Assembly (NCBI GenBank): GCA_020050435.1
Contig: JAGVKQ010000005.1
Span: 186,001-250,000, forward strand
Direction: 5' to 3'
DNA from: Candidatus Caenarcanales bacterium
Lineage (GTDB): Bacteria > Cyanobacteriota > Vampirovibrionia > 2-02-FULL-35-15
DNA: 64,000 nt
Part shown: piece after piece, positions 44,237 to 52,885 of the stretch
Layout: every line of letters starts with the position of its first letter
Position numbering within the stretch: position 1 is the first letter of the stretch
The notes under the pieces: generated by a model
The model's database searches: none
Told to the model about the DNA's origin: nothing
What the model saw: only the letters and a program-made list of their open reading frames with translations
Program-made: the position numbers and the translations under genes

Positions 44237-45253
44237 ATGCAAAGTGTAGAAGTAAAGAAAGCTGAAAAAATGCAAGAAGTAAAACAAGGAAAACATAGAT
44301 TTCATGTAGATATTGTTAAATATCGTAACTGGTGGCTTGGTGCTTCATTAGCTGTTTTAATTCCTGGAATGATTGCTCTTTGTATTTGCATGGTTCGCTT
44401 TGGTTCACCTATTAAGTTAGGTCTGGACTTTACCGGTGGTACTAAACTTGAATATAAATTTTCTCAAGAGATAAAAATTGATGAGGTCAGAACCCTTTTA
44501 GATACATATAATTTAGGTGGTAGTAATATTCAGCTCTCTAAGGTTGCAGCTGACGGGTCACAAGTTTTAATTATTAGATCAAAAGCACTTAGTGAAAGAA
44601 AATCTACTCAAACATCTACGAGTGAAAAAGAAAAAATAGATGGTGCATTAAAGCAAACATTTGGGCAGTTTGAAACATTATCCATAGATACAGTAAGTCC
44701 TGTTATTGGACCAGAACTCTTAACTTCTGGGCTCCTTGCTCTTTTATTTACTCTAATAGGAATAGTTACATATATAAGTTATAGATTCAAAAGAGACTAT
44801 GCTGTTTGTGCCATTATTGCTCTTTTACACGATGTACTAGTCTTGGTAGGTTTATTTTCAATTTTTAGTTTGGTCTGGGGAATTGAAATTGATAGCTTAT
44901 TCATTACAGCAGCATTAACTGTAATAGGTTTTTCTGTGCACGACACCATTGTTGTATTTGATAGAATTCGTGAGAACTCAAAATTCCTTGCTAAAAACAA
45001 AACTTTTGGTGAAATCGCAAATGACAGTATTAATCAAACTCTTGTTCGTAGTATAAACACTTCTCTTACTACGTTAATTACTCTCGGAACACTTTATTTA
45101 ATCGGTGGTGAAACTACTAAACTCTTTGTAGGTGCTATGTTCTTAGGAATTGCATCAGGTACTTACTCCAGTATTTTTGTAGCTAGTGCTCTTCTTGTTT
45201 GGTGGAGAGAAATTTCTAAAAAGAAAAAGCTTAAGACACTTAAAGTTGTTTAA
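44237..45253 (+). CDS. secF: Protein translocase subunit SecF
   Basis: The 338-residue protein has six helices: one near residue 35, a periplasmic loop with the SecD/F signature KLGLDFTGGTKLEYKF, and five more helices in the second half. SIDTVSPVIGPELLTSGLLA and FSVHDTIVVFDRIREN (with the conserved Asp/Arg helix) are diagnostic, as is NQTLVRSINTSLTTLITLGT. SecF with SecD uses proton motive force to finish preprotein export. It has GAGGT 6 nt upstream. secD, usually adjacent, is not in this window. A TATAAT lies at 44200-44205. Confidence 0.95.
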   Translation: MQSVEVKKAEKMQEVKQGKHRFHVDIVKYRNWWLGASLAVLIPGMIALCICMVRFGSPIKLGLDFTGGTKLEYKFSQEIKIDEVRTLLDTYNLGGSNIQLSKVAADGSQVLIIRSKALSERKSTQTSTSEKEKIDGALKQTFGQFETLSIDTVSPVIGPELLTSGLLALLFTLIGIVTYISYRFKRDYAVCAIIALLHDVLVLVGLFSIFSLVWGIEIDSLFITAALTVIGFSVHDTIVVFDRIRENSKFLAKNKTFGEIANDSINQTLVRSINTSLTTLITLGTLYLIGGETTKLFVGAMFLGIASGTYSSIFVASALLVWWREISKKKKLKTLKVV

Positions 45254-45264
45254 ATAAGGAAATA

Positions 45265-45411
45265 ATGATTACTCGTGACTTATTAATAGGAGCAGGATGT
45301 GCATTTACAATCCTGACAATAATTTTTACTTTATATATAACGGTTTTTTCTAAACTAATGCCAGATCACAAAGAAGAAGATGGAAAGCCTTATTTCCCTT
45401 TTGATGAATAA
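45265..45411 (+). CDS. Small single-helix membrane protein (48 aa)
   Basis: It starts 11 bp after secF with AAGGA 5 nt before ATG. The peptide has one hydrophobic helix (GAGCAFTILTIIFTLYITVF) preceded by MITRDLLI and followed by a charged tail ending FPFDE. Clean ribosome-binding site, spacing and TM composition make it a plausible gene cotranscribed with secF, possibly a small Sec-associated or other membrane accessory. I do not recognise its family. Confidence 0.6.
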   Translation: MITRDLLIGAGCAFTILTIIFTLYITVFSKLMPDHKEEDGKPYFPFDE

Positions 45412-45415
45412 TTTT

Positions 45416-46381
45416 TTAAACCGTTTTTTGGAAAGCTTTAGCTTTATCTTCTAATTTTTTTCTTATCTCAGGTAATTTTTTTATAGCAGCCGCTTCGCCA
45501 GCTTTAATGGCTTTTTCAAGGGTATTACGATCTAAATCTAAAATATTTATGCCTTCAAGATCAGGGCTTATGACAACGTCTGCTTTATTAAGCAATAATT
45601 CTGATTGTGCTACTAGTCCAAGATTTATTACTCTAGTTAATGTAGTTTCAAAAGATTTAAAATCTTTAAATCTGTATTGTTCATTACGAGAGTCTACATC
45701 TACTGCAATCACAATATCAGAACCCATTTTTTTTGCTTCTTCTATAGGAATATTTCTTAAAACTCCCCCGTCGACAAGAAGTTGATTGTCTATAGGAATT
45801 GGTTGATGAAGTCCTGGAATAGCTACACTTGCCTGAACAGCAAGACCAACATCGCCTGATTTAATTACCACTGGTTTTCCACTTATTAGATCTACAGCTA
45901 ATATATGAAGAGGAATTTTTATATTTATAGTGCCATCTGTATTTGAAATAGTGTTGTTTATAAAGTGATGAATTCTGTGGTCATTATAAAGTCCAGCGTA
46001 AAATGGTTTTCTGCGACAGGTCTTAAACATTCTATTAACATTAATACACAAAACTCTAAATATGGAAATATTAGTTTTAAATGCTTTTTTAATGGATCCG
46101 CTAAGAGCATATCTTTCAATATCATCAGGTGAGGAACCGCCAGAATATAATGCTCCAATTAATGCTCCTGCACTAGTTCCTACCAGATAATCTACAGGTA
46201 TATTTTCTCTTTCAAGTACTCTAAGTACACCTATATGTGCGGCTCCACGAGCACCGCCCCCACCTAATGCTAAACCAATTTTGGGTCTCATTACATTAAC
46301 ATCATCCTCAGCCAAACAATGAATATTTAGACTTAGTAAAAATGTTGATAATAAAAAAAAAGTAAGAGTTTTTCTATTCAT
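45416..46381 (-). CDS. Patatin-like phospholipase (RssA/NTE family)
   Basis: The 321-residue protein has a signal peptide (first 24 residues, ending CLA). The oxyanion-hole motif is GGGGARG (40-46), the nucleophile is S70 in the GTSAGAL elbow, and the second dyad residue is D204 in LVDGGVLRNIP. It hydrolyses phospholipids or acyl esters, in the periplasm or outer membrane given the signal peptide. C-terminal segment DVVISPDLEGINILDLDR is typical of bacterial RssA-like members. It is 2 bp downstream of cysC on the same strand, and its stop converges with the 48-aa gene 4 bp away. Confidence 0.9.
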   Translation of the reverse strand: MNRKTLTFFLLSTFLLSLNIHCLAEDDVNVMRPKIGLALGGGGARGAAHIGVLRVLERENIPVDYLVGTSAGALIGALYSGGSSPDDIERYALSGSIKKAFKTNISIFRVLCINVNRMFKTCRRKPFYAGLYNDHRIHHFINNTISNTDGTINIKIPLHILAVDLISGKPVVIKSGDVGLAVQASVAIPGLHQPIPIDNQLLVDGGVLRNIPIEEAKKMGSDIVIAVDVDSRNEQYRFKDFKSFETTLTRVINLGLVAQSELLLNKADVVISPDLEGINILDLDRNTLEKAIKAGEAAAIKKLPEIRKKLEDKAKAFQKTV

Positions 46382-46383
46382 TT

Positions 46384-46950
46384 TTATACAGTTTCTAAAT
46401 AATTATTTTTAAGTAGAAAATTTATAATCTCTTCAGCTCTTTGATCGGGAGTGCCTGAATCTGTTCTTACTGTAATTTCAGGATTTAATGGTTCTTCATA
46501 AGGATCTGAAATCCCTGTAAATTGTTTAATTTCTCCAGATCTGGCTTTTTTATAAAGTCCTTTAACATCTCTTTCTTCAAGTACTTGAAGTGGACAGCTT
46601 GCATAAATTTCAATAAAGTTTTCATGCATTTCTCTAACTTCATTTCTTATATCTCTGTAGGGTGAAATAGCTGCTGTAATAGAAATTACATTATTTCTTG
46701 AAAGAAGAGATGCTACATAACCAATTCTTCTAATGTTTGTGTCTCTATCTTCTTTACTAAAACCAAGACCTTTACTGAGGTGAGTTCTAACAATGTCACC
46801 ATCTAAAACCTCTACTTTTAATCCATATTCTTTAAGCTTTTTTTCAAGAATATCAGTAATTGTGGATTTCCCAGCACCTGATAACCCTGTAAACCATAGT
46901 GTGAAACCTACTTTGTTTTTCATTTTTTTACTAGTTGTTTGTGTATTCAT
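46384..46950 (-). CDS. cysC: Adenylylsulfate (APS) kinase
   Basis: The 188-residue P-loop kinase has AAAGGGA 5 nt before ATG. The Walker A is G22-L-S-G-A-G-K-S29, with LDGDIVRTHLSKGLGFSKED (APS/hydrophobic pocket), DRDTNIRRIGYVA and AAISPYRDIRNEVRE (the conserved Ser/Pro-Tyr-Arg segment). The end is SDPYEEPLNPEITV. It phosphorylates APS to PAPS. No cysND or cysH is next to it. A stand-alone cysC can also supply PAPS for sulfation of cell-surface compounds. Which of these it serves here is open. Confidence 0.95.
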   Translation of the reverse strand: MNTQTTSKKMKNKVGFTLWFTGLSGAGKSTITDILEKKLKEYGLKVEVLDGDIVRTHLSKGLGFSKEDRDTNIRRIGYVASLLSRNNVISITAAISPYRDIRNEVREMHENFIEIYASCPLQVLEERDVKGLYKKARSGEIKQFTGISDPYEEPLNPEITVRTDSGTPDQRAEEIINFLLKNNYLETV

Positions 46951-46972
46951 AATTTCCCTTTATATTATCAGA

Positions 46973-47566
46973 TTATCCCTGCCCTAACTCCTGATTCGGT
47001 TCGCTTGGTTCTTTTGCTGGAATTGAAACTGCAACCATAGCTGGCCTAACAACTTTTTTATTTAAAATATATCCTTTTTTAAGAATCTGCATTACTGTAT
47101 GTTCTGGAAGTTCATTGGTTGGTATTTGTTGTATAGGCTCATGATATATAGGGTCAAAAAGTATTCCTGTCTCTTCAATAGTTTCTAGGCCAGCTTCTTT
47201 TAAACATTTTAGTAGAGAATCAAATACAAGGTTAAAATCTTTTGTTAGCTTCTCTACATTAGAATCCGGTTTTATTGCTTGCTTTGCATAATCAAAAGTA
47301 TCTAAGGCCGGCATTAATACTTCTATGGTTTTCATAGCAGCAAATTTGTATATTTCTTCTTTTTCTTGAGCTGTTCTTTTTTGAAGATTTTGATAGTCTG
47401 CAAGAAGTCTTAAGTACTGGTTCTCAGACTGAGCCAACTTTTCTTTTAACTTCTCTTCTTCTGAAAAAGTTTGATTTTCATCAATTTTTTCTTCTTCTTC
47501 TTTTTCTGTTTCCATATTTGTATCTTTTTCTAGGGTAGTCCCGCAACTTTTAATATTACCTGTCAT
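46973..47566 (-). CDS. grpE: Nucleotide exchange factor GrpE
   Basis: The 197-residue protein has a long acidic lead (ETEKEEEEKIDENQTFSEE), then a helical coiled coil including NQYLRLLADYQNLQKRT. The beta-wing end GILFDPIYHEPIQQIPTNEL, with ILKKGYILNKKVVRPAMVAV, is the GrpE signature. It drives ADP release from DnaK. The start may also be at a Met near codon 18 (METEKEEE); neither has a good Shine-Dalgarno. dnaK, dnaJ and hrcA are not adjacent. Confidence 0.93.
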   Translation of the reverse strand: MTGNIKSCGTTLEKDTNMETEKEEEEKIDENQTFSEEEKLKEKLAQSENQYLRLLADYQNLQKRTAQEKEEIYKFAAMKTIEVLMPALDTFDYAKQAIKPDSNVEKLTKDFNLVFDSLLKCLKEAGLETIEETGILFDPIYHEPIQQIPTNELPEHTVMQILKKGYILNKKVVRPAMVAVSIPAKEPSEPNQELGQG

Positions 47567-47753
47567 TTTTTTATTACACTTAACTTTTTATCATTGAAAT
47601 AGGCTAATCGCTTAAAATTTTACTTAAATTTTAACTTTCTTTGGTAACAACCCGTGTATTTCCAAAACCTTCTCATAACCTTTATGTAGGATCCTATTAA
47701 ACAACAAAGCGATCAGGTTTTAAAGTCTAAGACAAAAGAAATTGAGGTAAATT

Positions 47754-48227
47754 ATGAAGACAGATACAAATGAAGAGATATCCTTTACAAACTGCTATGC
47801 AGGTATATATCTCAATAAGAAAGAAGGAGCTGTAGCTTTAGACTTTAAGTCACAAGAGATAGTTTTGTATCTAAATACATCCTTGTATCAAGCTTTTGCC
47901 TGGCTATTACAAAATGCACATGATTGTAAAGAACTAATGAATTTTGTTAATTGGGAAGTAGATCCAACAACTGTAAGTAAAAATTCTTTAATAGAAATAC
48001 ATGGACCAGAACATTCTGTATGTTTAGTTTGTATACCAGGACATGAAAGAGTTCAATTAAATTTTGAAATAGGTATTTCGGTTGACCTTAAATTTACAGA
48101 CTTTAAAGGGCTCGTTGATTTAGTTTCAGAAGCTCAGGATGATCTTGAGTGGAGAAGAAATCTTTTACAATGGACATTAAAGAAAGACGTCTCTGAACAC
48201 CATAAAAAAGATAGAAAGATTAGCTAG
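47754..48227 (+). CDS. Hypothetical protein (157 aa)
   Basis: GAGGT lies 6 nt before the ATG. The protein is soluble, with alternating strands and helices: EISFTNCYAGIYLNKKEG, EIVLYLNTSLYQAFAWLLQN and SVCLVCIPGHERVQLNFEIG. A helical charged C-terminus follows. No catalytic motif is seen, although HGPEHSVCLVC and PGHER could contribute metal or nucleotide contacts. It has no recognisable family. It converges with a TPR gene, with stops 2 bp apart. Confidence 0.7.
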   Translation: MKTDTNEEISFTNCYAGIYLNKKEGAVALDFKSQEIVLYLNTSLYQAFAWLLQNAHDCKELMNFVNWEVDPTTVSKNSLIEIHGPEHSVCLVCIPGHERVQLNFEIGISVDLKFTDFKGLVDLVSEAQDDLEWRRNLLQWTLKKDVSEHHKKDRKIS

Positions 48228-48229
48228 TT

Positions 48230-48856
48230 TTATTGACCCAATTTAATTTTTCTAAGCTTTTCTTCCAGGATATTTACCTTTTCATTTTTACCTGTTATTT
48301 TATATAACTCAATAATATTTTCAAGTACGGTTATAGCGTTTTGATGACCTCTTCCTAATTTCTTTTCAAAAATCTCTAGAGAATCTTTATAGCATTTTTC
48401 AGACTCATCATATTTTGCACATGAAAAGTAAAGGTCACCAAGATTATTTAAGCAAGAGCCTACATCAGGGTGCCCTTTGCCTAAGTTTGTCTCCCAAATA
48501 GATAGAGCTTTAGTGTATAAAGGTTCAGCTTCTGCAAATTTGCCCTGAGATTTATAAAATGCAGCTAGATTGTTTAGGGAAGTAGCAACCTGAATGTGAT
48601 TTTCACCAAAGGCTTTAATAGCAGTATTTAATGCTTCTTCTGCAACTATAGTGGCTTCTTTTATTTCACCAGCTTTATGTAATTGAACAAGCTGCATATT
48701 CAAGGCTTTCCATATATTTTCCTGAGTGTAGAGCTTAGGATTATTTGGAAATTCCATAGGCTCATTTTTTACAGGAGTAGGTTTTGGTTTTAAAAAAAAG
48801 AATGCTACTAAACCACCAAGTACTACAATTACAAGTATAAAAATTAAAATTTCCAT
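48230..48856 (-). CDS. Membrane-anchored TPR protein
   Basis: The 208-residue protein begins with a transmembrane helix (residues 2-24, ending FFFLKPKPTP). About four to five tetratricopeptide repeats of kinesin-light-chain-like 42-residue spacing follow: ATSLNNLAAFYKSQGKFAEAE, DVGSCLNNLGDLYFSCAKYDE and AITVLENIIELYKITGKNEK. TPR units mediate protein-protein binding. It is the downstream partner of the Fe-S protein gene (1-bp overlap, TAATG), suggesting a role in assembling or anchoring that complex. A second TPR protein lies on the other side. Confidence 0.85.
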   Translation of the reverse strand: MEILIFILVIVVLGGLVAFFFLKPKPTPVKNEPMEFPNNPKLYTQENIWKALNMQLVQLHKAGEIKEATIVAEEALNTAIKAFGENHIQVATSLNNLAAFYKSQGKFAEAEPLYTKALSIWETNLGKGHPDVGSCLNNLGDLYFSCAKYDESEKCYKDSLEIFEKKLGRGHQNAITVLENIIELYKITGKNEKVNILEEKLRKIKLGQ

Positions 48857-50898
48857 TAAAGAGTTGCCTTTGCTACAATTTCACTTATATCTTCAACTGT
48901 TGGAGGAGTTTCACTCTTATCAAGGGTTCTAGCTGTATCCAGCATGATAGTACAGTATGGACAGGCGCTAGCTGCACTCTTAGCTCCAGATTCTTTGATT
49001 TCATTTAGTCTCATTACATTTATTTGTTTGCCTGGAGCTTCATACCAAAGTTGCGCACCACCACCACCACAGCATGTACCTTTTTCTTTAGAGTTTTCCA
49101 TTTCTGTATACTTAAGTCCAGGCACTTTTTCAAGAATATTTCTAGGTGCATCATATTTATCATTATGTCTGCCAAGGTAACAAGAGTCGTGATATGTAAT
49201 TTCCTGACTTACCTCTTTATTCATAGTAAGTCTTCCTTCTTTAATGAGCTCCCAGAGTACATCAGTATGATGCATTACTTCTACATCCTTTAAACCAAAT
49301 TCTGGATATTCATTTCTAAACGTATTAAAGCAGTGAGGACAATGAGTAATGATTTTTTTTACATTGTTAGAGTTAAAAGTTTCTATATTTTCGATAGCAA
49401 GTTCTTGAAATAATCCTTCATCTCCTGCACGACGTGCCGTATCCCCTGTACATTTTTCTTTCTTTCCTAAAATTGCAAATTTTACATTAGCTTTATTTAA
49501 AAGTTTCACCATGGTTTTAGAAACGTTTTGACTTTTATTATCATATGCTCCAGCACAACCAACCCAGTACAAGTACTCAAAATCTGGCTTATCTGTAACT
49601 CTAGGTACATCTAAACCATCAGCCCATTTCTCTCTATCTTCAGGCGGCTGCCCCCATGGATTTGAACGAGAGCGAATATTTTTTAAAGTATTGAGCATAT
49701 TGCTTGGAGCTTTATTTTCAGAAATAAGGGTTCTTCTGAGTTCAATAATTTTTCCAAGTTGGTCAATTCCAACTGGACAAGTTTCAACACATGCTCTACA
49801 GGTGGTGCATGACCACAAGGTTGCTTGAGTTATTAAGTCTTGAAGGTTAGTAGACCCTTCTTTTAATTCACCTTTGTACCCATGATCATACATGGGTTTT
49901 TCATACATAATTCGTTTCAAGTCTAAAATTATCCATTTAGGTGAGAGCGGCTTTTCAGAGTTTGATGCTGGGCAAAGATCCTGGCATTTTCCACATGCAG
50001 TACAGGCATCTAAATCCATTAAATCTTTCCAGGTAAAGTCTTCTATTTTATTTACTGTTTTTGCAAAATCATCAGGAGGATTATCCATTGCCATTATTTC
50101 AACAAGATTAAAAGGAGTAGAAAGTGCACCTTTTGGTTTTGTATTTGTAAAAAACAGATTAGCAGGAGCTATGAACATATGACTAAACTTTGTAAATGGG
50201 GTAAGTGCAATGAAAGAAAAAGTTTGTAGTGCATGTACCCACCAGGTTACTAGGTGAATAGTTTTTTTTGTTTCATATGAAAATCCATTAACTAAATTAG
50301 CTACCAATGCTCCTACTGGTGCATAGGGTTCTATCTGATTTGTAGCTGATTGTCTTAAGCCTTCTATTAAAAACCCTAAAATTACAAATAAACTCAAATA
50401 GACTAGCTGTATCCAATCTTTTTGAAAATTATCAAGCCTTTTAGGTTTTATAACATATCTTATGTATGCAAAAATACCAAGACCAATAAGCATGAGTACT
50501 CCAAAGGAATCCATAGCTAATGAATATGCTTTATAGAAAGGACCTTGATAAAAATAAACCGGAATTTTATCTTGAACAGTTAATATTTCAGTTCCTATCC
50601 AAAGTACAAAAAATCCATAAAAAACAAGTCCATGAGATAGTCCAACAAGAGCTCTTTCTTTATTTCCTTTATTTGATTTTTCACTCCAGGCTTTATAAAC
50701 AAAGCTACGGTAAAGCATGTTTTTTATGCGTTCAGATATATTTTCAAAATTATTTACTTTTCTACCGCGTGACCAATTCTTAATTTTTAAATAAAAACCA
50801 TATATAAAAAAAACAAAAGAAAGTGAAAAAAAAGTATAAAAAATCTCCTTATAAAAAGGATAATCATGAATATTCCACCAGAGGATACGAGTTTCCAT
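48856..50898 (-). CDS. HdrD/HmeD-like membrane Fe-S oxidoreductase
   Basis: This 680-residue protein has about six N-terminal helices (residues 15-245), resembling a NarI/cytochrome-b-type module with possible haem-ligand histidines (such as LVTWWVHALQTF). Two 4Fe-4S clusters follow: CTACGKCQDLCP near 298 and CTTCRACVETCPVG near 365. Then come two CCG domains, YWVGCAGAYDN with THCPHCFNTFRN, and HDSCYLGRHND with CCGGGGAQLW and ACPYCTIML. This fused layout matches heterodisulfide-reductase-related proteins that link quinone or haem b to a soluble thiol or flavoprotein donor. It is flanked by TPR genes. The physiological donor is unknown. Confidence 0.88.
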   Translation of the reverse strand: METRILWWNIHDYPFYKEIFYTFFSLSFVFFIYGFYLKIKNWSRGRKVNNFENISERIKNMLYRSFVYKAWSEKSNKGNKERALVGLSHGLVFYGFFVLWIGTEILTVQDKIPVYFYQGPFYKAYSLAMDSFGVLMLIGLGIFAYIRYVIKPKRLDNFQKDWIQLVYLSLFVILGFLIEGLRQSATNQIEPYAPVGALVANLVNGFSYETKKTIHLVTWWVHALQTFSFIALTPFTKFSHMFIAPANLFFTNTKPKGALSTPFNLVEIMAMDNPPDDFAKTVNKIEDFTWKDLMDLDACTACGKCQDLCPASNSEKPLSPKWIILDLKRIMYEKPMYDHGYKGELKEGSTNLQDLITQATLWSCTTCRACVETCPVGIDQLGKIIELRRTLISENKAPSNMLNTLKNIRSRSNPWGQPPEDREKWADGLDVPRVTDKPDFEYLYWVGCAGAYDNKSQNVSKTMVKLLNKANVKFAILGKKEKCTGDTARRAGDEGLFQELAIENIETFNSNNVKKIITHCPHCFNTFRNEYPEFGLKDVEVMHHTDVLWELIKEGRLTMNKEVSQEITYHDSCYLGRHNDKYDAPRNILEKVPGLKYTEMENSKEKGTCCGGGGAQLWYEAPGKQINVMRLNEIKESGAKSAASACPYCTIMLDTARTLDKSETPPTVEDISEIVAKATL

Positions 50899-50989
50899 AG
50901 ACGATATTCTACCAAGCCCATAGAGACGTTATATAAGCTAATAAAAACTTTGTAACACGTTGTTTTATATTTAGATGGGGGTGTCTGTA

Positions 50990-51859
50990 CTACGCCGGCT
51001 TTTTATTTCTTAAACCCTTGGCTCTTTCTGTATACGTAAGAGCTTTAGCATTGTCTCCAGTTTTTTTGTAGGCTTGAGCTATATTGTCTAGAACTACGAT
51101 AAGATCTGGACTATTAACTCCTATCTTTGTTTCAAGGATAGACAATGTCTTTGTAAATAAAGGAAGACATTCTTGGTATTTGCCTTGCAAGTAATAGATT
51201 GCAGCTAAATCATTTAATGCTTTTGCATAAGAGACATCATCCTTTTTGTCTTTTTTACTATCACGCCCAGTAATGATTTCTTTGTAAATAGTCTCTGCTT
51301 CTAGAAACTTCTTTTCAACTTTGTAAACTTCAGCAAGATTTCTTTTCATTATTTCTGTATTTAGATCATCCTTGCCAAGAGTTGCATTTAAAACTTCAAC
51401 GGAGTCTTTATATAAAGCTTCTGCCTTGTCAAATCTTTTTTCTGCAAAATATACACTAGCAAGATTGTTTTGTGAAAGAGCAACTTGGACATTGTTTTTC
51501 CCAAGAACTTTTTCTCTAATGGCAAGAGATTTTTTATAGCATTGTTCCGCATCACTAAGTTTGCCTTGAATTCTGTAGAGTTCTCCCAGGTTATTTAATG
51601 CAGTAGCTGTTTTTGGGCTTTCAGAACCAAAAGTTTTTTTAGAATAGTCCAATGACTGATTAGCAAAAACAAGAGCGTCTTTAATTTTCCCTTGTTGATA
51701 AAGTTCAAGTGTTTTTTTATTTAAGTCTTTAAAAACAGCGTCTTTTGCTTTTAACTCTTCAGGCGCCATGGCACATTCAAGACAGTTTTGTTTTGCACAA
51801 CCACTTAAAGTTAAAACTAATAATAAAAATAATGACACTAAACTTTTAGACAATTTCAT
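50990..51859 (-). CDS. TPR lipoprotein
   Basis: The 289-residue protein has a lipobox (LTLSGC, Cys21) after a hydrophobic signal, so it is probably anchored in a membrane. Residues 50-275 hold about five kinesin-light-chain-like TPRs (TALNNLGELYRIQGKLSDAE, SQNNLASVYFAEKRFDKAE, NDLAAIYYLQGKYQECL). AAAGGAG precedes the ATG by 5-6 nt, inside the 3' end of the upstream gene. Its TAG stop is followed on the minus strand by TACAGACACCCCC, resembling one end of the 28-bp palindrome family. It may partner with the membrane TPR/Fe-S pair downstream. Confidence 0.85.
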   Translation of the reverse strand: MKLSKSLVSLFLLLVLTLSGCAKQNCLECAMAPEELKAKDAVFKDLNKKTLELYQQGKIKDALVFANQSLDYSKKTFGSESPKTATALNNLGELYRIQGKLSDAEQCYKKSLAIREKVLGKNNVQVALSQNNLASVYFAEKRFDKAEALYKDSVEVLNATLGKDDLNTEIMKRNLAEVYKVEKKFLEAETIYKEIITGRDSKKDKKDDVSYAKALNDLAAIYYLQGKYQECLPLFTKTLSILETKIGVNSPDLIVVLDNIAQAYKKTGDNAKALTYTERAKGLRNKKPA

Positions 51860-52094
51860 TTTCTTCTCCTTTGATTGACTTCTTTAAAAAAACTGGACAT
51901 TTTGCTACTGATCTTTTTTCTTCAAAAACTACATCTGGTCGGAGTTTAAATTTACACCTAACACCAGGAAAAAAAGGTTTTTGAGGGGTATAATATTTAC
52001 ACTCAAAACATAGTTCAAAACGAGCAGTAGTGGTCGCTTTTCTCCTCCAGGGATCAAGGGTTATTGCTGCGTCTATATTGTCGTTTAGCGGCAC
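51846..52094 (-). CDS. Small cysteine-containing hypothetical protein (82 aa)
   Basis: The peptide has four cysteines placed as CFECKYY, then VRCKF and AKCPVF, consistent with a small metal site. It is otherwise polar. It overlaps the TPR lipoprotein start by 14 bp and follows aroQ by 4 bp, so it appears to be part of the aroQ transcript. No known family. Confidence 0.6.
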   Translation of the reverse strand: MPLNDNIDAAITLDPWRRKATTTARFELCFECKYYTPQKPFFPGVRCKFKLRPDVVFEEKRSVAKCPVFLKKSIKGEENEIV

Positions 52095-52098
52095 GGCT

Positions 52099-52563
52099 TT
52101 ATATTATAGATCCTAATGCTAATAATCCCAACTTATAACTATCTACTCCAAAACCGGTGATTTGTCCTACACATGCTGGAGCTGTTAATGACTTATGTCT
52201 AAATTCTTCTCTTTTATGGATGTTAGAAATATGTACTTCAACAGTAGGTAGTTTTACAGCTAAAATGGCATCTCTAATAGCAACACTAGTGTGAGTGTAA
52301 GCAGCTGGATTTATAAGAATGCCATCAAAATCTTTTTTATATGCTTCATGTATAAAATCTACAATTTTTCCTTCAATATTTGATTGCTTAACTTCTAGTT
52401 CTACATCCAATTCTTTAGCAAGGCTTTTTAAATCCTTATTTATCTTTTCAAAGCTTATATTTCCATAAATACCCTTTTCTCTTTTCCCAAGAAGATTTAG
52501 ATTAGGCCCATGTAGTACTAATACTTTCTTTGGTTTTGATGGCGATTTTTTCTTTTTTGACAT
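52099..52563 (-). CDS. aroQ: Type II 3-dehydroquinate dehydratase
   Basis: The 154-residue enzyme shows the type II signature: [21 protein letters not shown] (lid Tyr and Arg), [32 protein letters not shown] (catalytic His region) and [19 protein letters not shown]. It makes 3-dehydroshikimate in aromatic amino acid synthesis as a dodecamer. Residues 1-15 add a short basic N-terminus ([12 protein letters not shown]). TATAATATTCCT lies directly before the ATG, so the leader may be very short. Other aro genes are not adjacent. Confidence 0.95.
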   Translation of the reverse strand: MSKKKKSPSKPKKVLVLHGPNLNLLGKREKGIYGNISFEKINKDLKSLAKELDVELEVKQSNIEGKIVDFIHEAYKKDFDGILINPAAYTHTSVAIRDAILAVKLPTVEVHISNIHKREEFRHKSLTAPACVGQITGFGVDSYKLGLLALGSII

Positions 52564-52577
52564 AGGAATATTATAGC

Positions 52578-52621
52578 TGAGCCTATGTTCTTATGCCTCT
52601 TGTTCATAGTGCATAGGCTCA
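52578..52621. repeat. Perfect 10-bp inverted repeat between divergent genes
   Basis: TGAGCCTATG (52578-52587) and CATAGGCTCA (52612-52621). The half-site GAGCCTAT recurs a third time at 52656-52663, overlapping the ribosome-binding site of the next gene. It may be an operator or hairpin. Confidence 0.6.
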
Positions 52622-52664
52622 CAGGTTCAAATTTATGTTATCTTATATTAAAAAGGAGCCTATC

Positions 52665-52877
52665 ATGTCATCAATTTTAAAAAATGTGTCAAATGAAGAA
52701 AAGCTTAGAGTAGTAAAAGATATAGTAGTGGCTTATATAAATAGCTCAGTTAAGAAAAAGGGTGAAGAAACAGAGCCTACATTAAAACCAGAAAACGTTT
52801 GTGATTTACTAAAAAAAGTCTTTAAAACTATAGATGAGCTTGCACCTATGAGTGAAAATAAAGTTGGATTGCACTAG
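52665..52877 (+). CDS. Small hypothetical protein (70 aa)
   Basis: I choose the ATG at 52665 because AAGGAG lies 6 nt upstream. An in-frame ATG at 52635 has no such site and would lie close to the inverted repeat. The peptide is helical (SNEEKLRVVKDIVVAYINSS, ENVCDLLKKVFKTIDELAP), acidic/basic mixed, with no signal peptide. It ends 8 bp before kdsB, so they are probably cotranscribed. No family is recognised. A GAGCCTAT half-site overlaps its Shine-Dalgarno. Confidence 0.7.
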   Translation: MSSILKNVSNEEKLRVVKDIVVAYINSSVKKKGEETEPTLKPENVCDLLKKVFKTIDELAPMSENKVGLH

Positions 52878-52885
52878 TATTTAAA

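Noticed and set aside
50920-50985. Full 28-bp palindrome after the TPR lipoprotein
   Set aside because: Only separated half-like sequences are present (ATAGAGACGTTATA and GTACAGACACCCCC on the minus strand). They may be decayed ends but do not form a 28-bp dyad, so they are not counted.
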